64,000 nt of DNA, from contig JASFXZ010000020.1 in NCBI GenBank assembly GCA_032209605.1, positions 1,495,501 through 1,559,500 of the forward strand, in the 5' to 3' direction. Position 1 is the first letter of the stretch. Each line of letters opens with the position of its first letter. The notes under the pieces were generated by a model. The model saw nothing but the letters and a program-made list of their open reading frames with translations, was not told the origin of the DNA and searched no databases. The position numbers were made by a program, and so were the translations under genes. Of the stretch, positions 48,101 to 60,100 are shown piece by piece. The stretch comes from Mactromeris polynyma. Taxonomy: Eukaryota; Mollusca; Bivalvia; Venerida; Mactridae.

Positions 48101-51100
48101 TACTGTCTGAGTGACGTATGATGTAGATTGTAGTGTATGTGTACATGTACTGTCTGAGTGACGTATGATGTAGATGGTAGTGTATGTGTACATGTACTGT
48201 CTGAGTGACGTATGATATAGATGGTAGTGTATGTGTACATGTACTGTCTGAGTGACGTATGATGTAGATTGTAGTGTATGTGTACATGTACTGTCTGAGT
48301 GACGTATGATATATATGGTAGTGTATGTGTACATGTACTGTCTGAGTGACGTATGATATAGACGGTAGTGTATGTGTACATGTACTGTCTGAGTGACGTA
48401 TGATATATATGCTAGTGTATGTGTACATGTACTGTCTGAGTGACGTATGATATAGATGGTAGTGTATGTGTACATGTACTGTCTGAGTGACGTATGATAT
48501 AGATGGTAGTGTATGTGTACATGTACTGTCTGAGTGACGTATGATGTAGATGGTAGTGTATGTGTACATGTACTGTCTGAGTGACGTATGATATAGATGG
48601 TAGTGTATGTGTACATGTACTGTCTAAAGGCTTTGTTTGCGTTCGTGTATACGCTCAGTTGCTGTAAAAACGAAAACATTGAACATTTGTTTCAGTTTAC
48701 AATAAAATCATACAGACTATACATCCTAAGTCCAGTGAATCACGTGGTCAGTATAACTACTGCCCCGCCGTGCGTTCGGTTAAGGCTAACACTCGCACGA
48801 GTTAAGAAACTGTGCACGCATTGCCAAAAAGTACGCGCCCTTCGCTAGCTACCTCGGAGATGCACGAGCGAGTGGGTGCACAGTGGGCGCGTACTTCTTG
48901 GCAAACAGAGCGTTCGGTTGCAAAATGCGTGCACAGTTTCTTCACTCGTGCGAGTGTTAGCCTTAACCGAACGCACGGCAGATCAAATTGTGGACGTATT
49001 TGTACAAAAACATCGCTGTTTATGCACGGGCTGATTTCCCAGGTTTTGCACGTGGCGCTCGAAATTCTCGCAGTAACGAGATTTACGGTGAATTAAATTA
49101 TGCGTTTGTGTTGTACATGGTGGAAAAATAACCTTAGACTCTCTCATAACCTTGATTGAAAATGCCTCTTTTATCCGAACATGAACATTCTTAGGCCTTG
49201 CGAGGGATGTTAAAAAATCGAGACATCTTTGATTTTATAGTCTAGGGTATCCAGGATTTTGGTTTGGGGAGGAAAGAGTCTAAAAATCATTTTGATACCC
49301 GTTTATGGTGATAATGAATGTGTAAATATCGTCTGCGTTTAAAATAACATGAATACAGTGTCTGTCTGATAGTCAAGTTGAAAAATGTAATCAATATTTG
49401 ATCCTGGTAAAGATGGATTTCTAACAATTCAATAAATAAACGTGTTGTTAAAAAAAGCTAGCAATCGAAAGACGTGCAATTTATGACTTTACTAGCATTG
49501 TTAAATACAATCCTTGGGAGGTTTGAAAGTTTGAAGGGGGTAAAATACTTAAAGTGGCATAACTTATATCGTGTTTTTACATATTTGATAAGGCATGACT
49601 GTCTTGTCGACGTTAATACTTCTTATTTACCTGACTTTGATAAATTTGCAATATATACTAGAGACACATTTATGACCTAACTTGTTCGAAGAAACTTCCG
49701 TATCACTGAACAAATTTTATTAGCATAATCTGTTGAATGTCAACGAATATTCGGCATTCGAATATTCGATGAAATATATATTTTTAATATAAAAACTGAA
49801 TGCAAGTGTAATAAATTTCAATGATGGGCATTATCGCAATGAATGACATTTTATGTGTGAAAATAATATCTTCATGTGTTAAAATATGACATGTCACGTT
49901 GTATATTTGGGGACAAGAGAGATAGATAACACTCTGGTGATGACACTAAGGCCCTGGAAATAAAATTAATTGTGGGGATTTTTGCAACTTATGCGATCAG
50001 CCTAAAACATATAATTGAAACGCATAAAGTTTAACTTCGAATTTCAAATGTGTTATTATTAATTAAGAAGGTCGAATGTTCGAATATTCGTTCGGAAGGT
50101 TGACCGAATATTCGAATACCAACAATTACCATTCGTAGACATCCCTAGTCAAAATCCTTGCTTTCGTTTTGATGTTTTAAATAATTTCTGTTCAGAAACA
50201 CGTCAATTTCAAACTAAGTCAGAATGTATATCTGTAAAAGTGTATGATGTTTGTGTGGTTGGAAACTAGCGTATAGATTTATGAGTAGAGAGAAAAACAG
50301 GTCATGTCTCTCTAAAAGATACATTTTGTTGTCCATTTTGTTTGAGATTATACACATAACATAAAAACAATTTTTTTTGTATTATTGACCACTTTTATCA
50401 ATAGTTCAGGTTGTCCGTCTGTTCAATTGACCCAAATATGTACCTTTGTTTCTGTTCTAATATTTCGACAAAATACCAAGTGGACGTTTAGAAATTTTGT
50501 TCAGTGTAGTAACCAGAATTTAGATTTTCGTTAAAACTTAACCAATGCAAATCCGTCTGAATGATTTAAGAAATATGTTACCCAATGTACACTGTTGCCA
50601 ATTTGTATTAAAATCGGCATTATTATAACAACATATGAAAAAAAGAACATTTAACACTTGAATATCAGCCTTATTTTGTTTATGAATAATGCCCCCAGTA
50701 TGTCGAGTGCTCGGAAATGAATATAATCACAGTCCCTGGTTTTTGACTGAATTTCTGAAAAGTACCCAAAAATAATATAACTATCAGAAAAATAAACATT
50801 TTCTTTATTTTACAGACAGAAACATTGGATCGTTTCACTTCTATCATCAACAGCCGGATAAAACCTAAATTGAGTAAATATTTCGAAAATATTCCCGAGA
50901 GTAAACTCGAGTAAGTATTTTTGTTGTCCTCATTGCATTATTTTCATTAACAGGATTTTAAACCACAGGAGATTGTCACGAGTTATTTCCCTTTACCCCT
51001 GCTAGAGTTTCATAATGTGCTAAGAAATACTTTTGTAAAATATGATACTACTTATGACTTTTGTCCCCTTTCATCTTTAAAACGGTTAATGTTTGTGCCT

Positions 51101-54100
51101 ATGTCCATTTTGACTTTTTAACGGTTTATGTTTGTGTCCTGTGTCCCATTGGTCTTTGTAACGGTTTATGTTTGTGTCCTGTGTCCCATTGGTCTTTGTA
51201 ACGGTTTATGTTTGTGTCCTGTGTCCCATTGGTCTTTGTAACGGTTTATGTTTGTGTCCTGTGTCCCATTGGTCTTTGTAACGGTTTATGTTTGTGTCCT
51301 GTGTCCCATTGGTCTTTGTAACGGTTTATGTTTGTGTCATGTGTCCCATTGGTCTTTGTAACGGTTTATGTTTGTGTCCTGTGTCCCATTGGTCTTTGTA
51401 ACGGTTTATGTTTGTGTCCTGTGTCCCATTGGTCTTTGTAACGGTTGATGTTTGTGTATTGTGTCCCATTGGTCTTTGTAACGGTTTATGTTTGTGTCCT
51501 GTGTCCCATTGGTCTTTGTAACGGTTTATGTTTGTGTCCTGTGTCCCATTGGTCTTTGTAACGGTTTATGTTTGTGTATTGTGTCACATTGGTCTTTGTA
51601 ACGGTTTATGTTTGTGTCCTGTGAACCATTGGTCTTTGTAACGGTCTATGTTTGTGTCCTTTGTCCCATTGGTCTTTGTAACGGTTTATGTTTGTGTCCT
51701 GTGACCCATTGGTCTTTGTAACGGTTTATGTTTGTGTATTGTGTCACATTGGTCTTTGTAACGGTTTATGTTTGTGTATTGTGTCACATTGGTCTTTGTA
51801 ACGGTTTATGTTTGTGTATTGTGTCCCATTGGTCTTTGTAACGGTTTATGTTTGTGTCCTGTGTCCCATTGGTCTTTGTAACGGTTTATATTTGTTTATT
51901 GTGTCCCATTGGTCTTTGTAACGGTTTATGATTGTGTCTTGTGTCCCATTGGTCTTTGTAACGGTTTATGATTGTATCCTGTGTCCCATTGGTGTTTGTA
52001 ACGGTTTATGTTTGTGTCCTGTGTCCCATTGGTCTTTGTAACGGTTTATGTTTGTGTATTGTGTCACATTGGTCTTTGTAACGGTTTATGTTTGTGTCCT
52101 GTGACCCATTGGTCTTTGTAACGGTCTATGTTTGTGTCCTTTGTCCCATTGGTCTTTGTAACGGTTTATGTTTGTGTCCTGTGACCCATTGGTCTTTGTA
52201 ACGGTTTATGTTTGTGTATTGTGTCACATTGGTCTTTGTAACGGTTTATGTTTGTGTATTGTGTCACATTGGTCTTTGTAACGGTTTATGTTTGTGTATT
52301 GTGTCCCATTGGTCTTTGTAACGGTTTATGTTTGTGTCCTGTGTCCCATTGGTCTTTGTAACGGTTTATATTTGTTTATTGTGTCCCATTGGTCTTTGTA
52401 ACGGTTTATGATTGTGTCTTGTGTCCCATTGGTCTTTGTAACGGTTTATGATTGTATCCTGTGTCCCATTGGTCTTTGTAACGGTTTATAAGTGTGTCCT
52501 GTATCCCATTGGTCTTTGTAACGGTTTATGTTTGTGTATTGTGTCACATTGGTCTTTGTAACGGTTTATGTTTGTGTATTGTGTCCCATTGGTCTTTGTA
52601 ACGGTTTATGTTTGTGTATTGTGTCCCATTGGTCTTTGTAACGGTTTATGTTTGTGTCCTGTGACCCATTGGTCTTTGTAACGGTTTATGTTTGTGTATT
52701 GTGTCACATTGGTCTTTGTAACGGTTTATGTTTGTGTATTGTGTCACATTGGTCTTTGTAACGGTTTATGTTTGTGTATTGTGTCCCATTGGTCTTTGTA
52801 ACGGTTTATGTTTGTGTATTGTGTCCCATTGGTCGTTGTAACGGTTTATGTTTGTGTATTGTGTCACATTGGTCTTTGTAACGGTTTATGTTTGTGTATT
52901 GTGTCCCATTGGTCTTTGTAACGGTTTATGTTTGTGTATTGTGTCCCATTGGTGTTTGTAACAGTTTATGTTTGTGTATTGTGTCCCATTGGTCTTTGTA
53001 ACGGTTTATGTTTGTGTATTGTGTCCCATTGGTGTTTGTAACGGTTTATGTTTGTGTATTGTGTCCCATTGGTCTTTATACCGTTTATGTTTGTGTATTG
53101 TGTCCCATTGGTGTTTGTAACGGTTTATGTTTGTGTATTGTGTCCCATTGGTGTTTGTAACAGTTTATGTTTGTGTATTGTGTCCCATTGGTCTTTGTAA
53201 CGGTTTATGTTTGTGTCCTGTGACCCATTGGTCTTTGTAACGGTCTATGTTTGTGTCCTTTGTCCCATTGGTCTTTGTAACGGTTTATGTTTGTGTCCTG
53301 TGACCCATTGGTCTTTGTAACGGTTTATGTTTGTGTATTGTGTCACATTGGTCTTTGTAACGGTTTATGTTTGTGTATTGTGTCACATTGGTCTTTGTAA
53401 CGGTTTATGTTTGTGTATTGTGTCACATTGGTCTTTGTAACGGTTTATGTTTGTGTATTGTGTCCCGTTGGTCTTTGTAACGGTTTATGTTTGTGTCCTG
53501 TGTCCCATTGGTCTTTGTAACGGTTTATGTTTGTGTCCTGTGTCCCATTGGTCTTTGTAACGGTTTATATTTGTGTATTGTGTCCCATTGGTCTTTGTAA
53601 CGGTTTATGATTTTGTCTTGTGTCCCATTGGTCTTTGTAACGGTTTATGATTGTATCCTGTGTCCCATTGGTCTTTGTAACGGTTTATGTTTGTGTATTG
53701 TGTCACATTGGTCTTTGTAACGGTTTATGTTTGTGTATTGTGTCACATTGGTCTTTGTAACGGTTTATGTTTGTGTATTGTGTCCCATTGGTCTTTGTAA
53801 CGGTTTATGTTTGTGTATTGTGTCCCATTGGTGTTTGTTACAGTTTATGTTTGTGTATTGTGTCCCATTGGTGTTTGTAACAGTTTATGTTTGTGTATTG
53901 TGTCCCATTGGTGTTTGTAACAGTTTATGTTTGTGTATTGTGTCCCATTGGTGTTTGTAACGGTTTATGTTTGTGTATTGTATCCCATTGGTCTTTGTAA
54001 CGGTTTATGTTTGTGTATTGTGTCCCATTGGTCTTTGTAACGGTTTATGATTGTAGGTCATGTAATACAACGTACCATTCTTTTCCCAAAATGATTCAAA

Positions 54101-57100
54101 TAATCGAGATATTGTTCAGGAGGAATAATTTATTACAAGGAGACATTTACTTACATGTAGACCTACGGTGCCTTGGGAGAATATTATGATAGCGATATAA
54201 TTATTTTGCTATATAGGGTGAGAGAAATGCCGTATGACGGTGCTGGTGGAACATATGCATCTGGTTCACCGAATGGTGATCGCCCTGGAGTGTTCTACGC
54301 CAATGTGATAAGACCAGAAAACAAGTAAGTTGTTGCTATGAAGTCGGTGTGAAGTTTGCAGTTCTAGAAGTATTGCTAGTAGCAGCGGCACTACTGCTAC
54401 ATATCATTGCTAGTGATATACAAGCACTAATACTAACATTTGCAGTATACAGCTGTCACCATGGAGACGTGTGCTACTACTACCTAGCATTGCTAGTGAT
54501 ATACAAGCACTAATACTAACATTTGCAGTATACAGCTGTCACCATGGAGACGTGTGCTACTACTACCTAGCATTGCTAGTGGTATACAAGCACTAATACT
54601 AACATTTGCAGTATACAGCTGTCACCATGGAGACGTGTGCTACTACTACCTAGCATTGCTAGTGGTATACAAGCACATATACTACAAATTTGCAGTATAC
54701 AACTGTCACCATGGAGACGTGTGCTACTACTACCTAGCATTGCTTGTGGTATACAATCACTAATACTGCATATTGACAGTATACAACTGTCACCATGTAT
54801 ACATGTGCTAGTACTACCTAGCATTGCTTGTGGTATACAATCACTAATACTGCATATTGGCAGTATACAACTGTCACCATGGAGACATGTGCTAGTACTA
54901 CCTAGCATTGCTTGTGGTATACAAGAACTAATACTGCAAATTAGCAGTATACAACTGTCACCATGGAGACGTGTGCTAGTACTACCTAGCATTGCTTGTG
55001 GTATACAATCACTTATACTGCAAATTGGCAGTATACAACTGTCACCATGGAGACATGTGCTACTGCTACCTAGCATTGCTTGTGGTATACAAGAACTAAT
55101 ACTACAAATTAGCAGTATTCAACTGTCACCATGGAGACATGTGCTAGTACTACCTAGCATTGCTTGTGGTATACAAGAACTAATACTACCAATTAGCAGT
55201 ATTCAACTGTCACCATGGAGACATGTGCTAGTACTACCTAGCATTGCTTGTGGTATACAAACACTAATACTACCAATTAGCAGTATTCAACTGTCACCAT
55301 GGAGACATGTGCTAATACTACCTAGCATTGCTTGTGGTATACAAACACTAATACTACAAATTAGCTGTATTCAACTGTCACCATGGAGACATGTGCTAGT
55401 ACTACCTAGCATTGCTTGTGGTATACAAATACTAATACTGCAAATTAGCAGTATACAACTGTCACCATGGAGACATGTGCTAGTACTACCTAGCATTGCT
55501 TGTGGTATACAAACACAAATACTGCAAATTGGCAGTATACAACTGTCACCATGGAGACATGTGCTAGTACTACCTAGCATTGCTTGTGGTATACAAGAAC
55601 TAATACTACCAATTAGCTGTATTCAACTGTCACCATGGAGACATGTGCTAGTACTACCTAGCATTGCTAGTGGTATACAAACACTAATACTACAAATTAG
55701 CTGTATACAACTGTCACCATGGAGACATGTGCTAGTACTACCTAGCATTGCTTGTGGTATACAAGAACTAATACTACAAATTAGCTGTATTCAACTGTCA
55801 CCATGGAGACATGTGCTAGTACTACCTAGCATTGCTAGTGGTATACAAACACTAATACTACAAATTAGCTGTATACAACTGTCACCATGGAGACGTGTGC
55901 TAGTACTACCTAGCATTGCTTGTGGTATACAAACACTAATACTGCATATTGGCAGTATACAACTGTCACCATGGAGACGTGTGCTAGTACTACCTAGCAT
56001 TGCTAGTGGTATACAAACACTAATACTGCAAATTAGCAGTATACAACTGTCACCATGGAGACATGTGCTAGTACTACCTAGCATTGCTTGTGGTATACAA
56101 ACACTAATACTACAAATTGGCAGTATACAACTGTCACCATGGAGACATGTGCTAGTACTACCTAGCATTGCTTGTGGTATACAAACACTAATACTGCAAA
56201 TTGGCAGTATTCAACTGTCACCATGGAGACATGTGCTAGTACTACCTAGCATTGCTAGTGGTATACAAACACTAATACTACAAATTGGCAGTATACAACT
56301 GTCACCATGGAGACATGTGCTAGTACTACCTAGCATTGCTAGTGGTATACAAACACTAATACTACAAATTGGCAGTATTCAACTGTCACCATGGAGACAT
56401 GTGCTAGTACTACCTAGCATTGCTAGTGGTATACAAACACTAATACTACAAATTGGCAGTATACAACTGTCACCATGGAGACATGTGCTAGTACTACCTA
56501 GCATTGCTTGTGGTATACAAACACTAATACTACAAATTGGCAGTATTCAACTGTCACCATGGAGACATGTGCTAGTACTACCTAGCATTGCTAGTGGTAT
56601 ACAAACACTAATACTACAAATTGGCAGTATACAACTGTCACCATGGAGACATGTGCTAGTACTACCTAGCATTGCTTGTGGTATACAAACACTAATACTA
56701 CAAATTGGCAGTATACAACTGTCACCATGGAGACGTGTGCTAGTACTACCTAGCATTGCTAGTGGTATACAAACACTAATACTGCAAATTGGCAGTATTC
56801 AACTGTCACCATGGAGACATGTGCTAGTACTACCTAGCATTGCTTGTGGTATACAAACACTAATACTACAAATTGGCAGTATACAACTGTAACCATGGAG
56901 ACATGTGCTAGTACTACCTAGCATTGCTTGTGGTATACAAACACTAATACTGCAAATTGGCAGTATTCAACTGTCACCATGGAGACATGTGCTAGTACTA
57001 CCTAGCATTGCTAGTGGTACACAAACACTAATACTACAAATTGGCAGTATACAACTGTCACCATGGAGACATGTGCTAGTACTACCTAGCATTGCTAGTG

Positions 57101-60100
57101 GTATACAAACACTTATACTACAAATTGGCAGTATTCAACTGTCACCATGGAGACATGTGCTAGTACTACCTAGCATTGCTAGTGGTATACAAACACTAAT
57201 ACTACAAATTGGCAGTATACAACTGTCACCATGGAGACATGTGCTAGTACTACCTAGCATTGCTTGTGGTATACAAACACTAATACTACAAATTGGCAGT
57301 ATACAACTGTCACCATGGAGACATGTGCTAGTACTACCTAGCATTGCTTGTGGTATACAAACACTAATACTACAAATTGGCAGTATACAACTGTCACCAT
57401 GGAGACATGTGCTAGTACTACCTAGCATTGCTAGTGGTATACAAACACTAATACTACAAATTGGCAGTATACAACTGTCACCATGGAGAAATGTGCTACT
57501 GCTACCTTCCAGAATGTGTTGATACATTTATAAGCTCTCACAATCTGATAAAACTTTGAAAATACTAATATTGCACACAAATTACATTATCGCTGAAGGA
57601 AAATGATCTACGTAAATTTCTTCTCTTAAAGTTCCTAACAATATTACCATCAACTTTACAAGATTAACAGTGTAGAGGCTGATCTAAAATAGAACTTATT
57701 ATTGAACTTATAAATAGAACGCTATATATTGTAAAACTAAGTAACTAGTAATGCTCTTTCTTCTGAACTTCTCGTATACGTATACAAGTGTCAGTAGTTT
57801 TAACGCATGTCAAACACAACGACCTTCAGAAAGTATACAGTTTGTAAACCAATGGCTAATATGTTTGATTACAGTCCTACATATACGATGGTAGCTTTAA
57901 CTCTACACGAGACGGACCCTGGACACCATCTCCAGGTATGTGGAAGTATTTACATCTAACGCATGCGAGTCGTGAGTCAGTACGTGTATGTTTTACATCT
58001 AACGCATGCGCCGAGTCGTGAGTCAGTACGTGTATGTTTTACATCTAACGCATGCGCCGAGTCGTGAGTCAGTACGTGTATGTTTTACATCTAACGCATG
58101 CGCCGAGTCGTCAGTCAGTACGTGTATGTTTTACATCTAACGCATGCGAGTCGTCAGTCAGTACGTGTATGTTTTACATCTAACGCATGCGAGTCGTCAG
58201 TCAGTACGTGTATGTTTTAGAATGTGTTACAGAAATGCATGGAGTACATCAGAATGCGTAACAATACTTATGATGCAGTCTAAAATGCGTTGCAGAAATT
58301 TCGTGATACATTTCAGAACGTATTGCAGTACTACATGATACATTTTAGAATGCGTAACATAATTTTATGGTGCAGCTCTATTCAATGCATATGATAACAT
58401 CGAATATTTGAATACATCTGGTAAAATTGAACAAACTCTAATCACTTTAGTGGTAAGGAGAATAATAGGGGTACCTCCTTGGAACGGTCTGCAGCATTTA
58501 CAGTGCTGGGATTCAGTTCTAGTACTGGGGTGACGAAAGCTCACACTTATCTTACCGTTACCCATATAAAATCACTGGAGATTGTCACGAGTTCTTTCCC
58601 TTTGTTTGTATAAATATTCTATGGAAGAAGCAAAGATAGAAAACTCTAAATGGGATAAACGGAAACAGGGAAAGAACTCGTAACAATCTCTCGTGGTTAT
58701 GACCATTATGAATATGTCGTGAAGGTTGAAACCATAACTACAAAGTGTGAACTCTACTGTTTCAAAATGTCACTTATGATTCATTTCAGAATGTGATCTC
58801 TCTGGCTGCAAAAGGCGTTCCAGATTATATGATAGTGCAAGATTACACTAAATATTTCTCCGCGCCATTGCATTTTCCATTTTACACAGCTTATGTAGAG
58901 GTGAGCACTTTTCAACTATTTTACTGAATGTCTGAGAGTGGTAGAACAGTACAATGTATAGTTCCCCATCGATACCATAATTCCGGTGCTTACAATGTAT
59001 AGTGCCCCATCGATACCATAATTCCGGTGCTTACAATGTATAGTGCCCCATCGATACCATAATTCCGGTGCTTACAATGTATAGTGCCCCATCGATACCA
59101 TAATTCCGGTGCTTACAATGTATAGTGCCCCATCGATACCATAATTCCGGTGCTTACAATGTATAGTGCCCCATCGATACCATAATTCCGGTGCTTACAA
59201 TAGTGTACGAGCATAATTTCTCGTTACGGAACATGACCTTGATGGTCATATCTTATGTCAAAATGGCATGATCGATGTTTAAGACATTTAACAAGCTTTT
59301 AAAAGAAAATGAGGTGCATCCGTGTGTGTAATATTTGAACAGTCTTTATTGTCAGGATATTGACATATTTTTTCTAAGATTTTTAAGTAGAGTATTTCAT
59401 ATTTAAAGTATACAGAGAACCCCTCCAGAGCAATAGAAGCAAATCACGTGTTTTGTCGGGAGGTTGTTGCTCTATAAAGATGTCCGCTCTGTATACTGTT
59501 TCCACTGTATGTGTATAGAGACTATCCACAGAATGCCATCTGTTAATAAGTGATTGCCTTTTTGCTCAACTGTGAAGGACATATCGTGGTTTTATAAACC
59601 TAAGATTAAACATAAAAATCGAAAGAAAATAATTAAGGAACTTATCGACTCGTCCCAAGAAATGTTGCGTTGGGTTTCCATAAACAACTAGTGGATAGAT
59701 ACATGGCTATAATGATGCATTTTCTGTTTCTACGTTACAGGGCTGGGCATTGTATGCCGAATCACTCGGAGAGAAAGATGAACTTGATATTTACAAAGAC
59801 GATTATGAATTGTAAGTGGGAACTACTTAACTTTACAAACCCTCTAATGTACATTACGTATGTATGTATTAAAATGGAAAAATAAATTCTGAAGTCGAGC
59901 AAGAAATGCGAGTGTAAGGTAGCATTCTTCTCTAAGAGACTTAATGAATTTCAAAGAACAAATAACGTTAATGTAACTGTTAGTTCCGTTAATGGTAAAC
60001 AAAAATCGATAGACAGAGTAACGAGATTGTATATCTGTTCATTTCAGCTTGCAAAATGTTTGTATAAATATCGACTACAATCTAAAATAAGAATTGAAAA

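Noticed and set aside
49474..49680. 68-codon + strand frame as an extra DUF885 exon
   Set aside because: No fit to the domain between exons 9 and 10, and no suitable splice sites around it.
54637..56892. 751-codon + strand frame
   Set aside because: The 84-bp unit is a multiple of three and stop-free in one frame. It lies inside intron 11, where the exon 11 to exon 12 splice is well supported.
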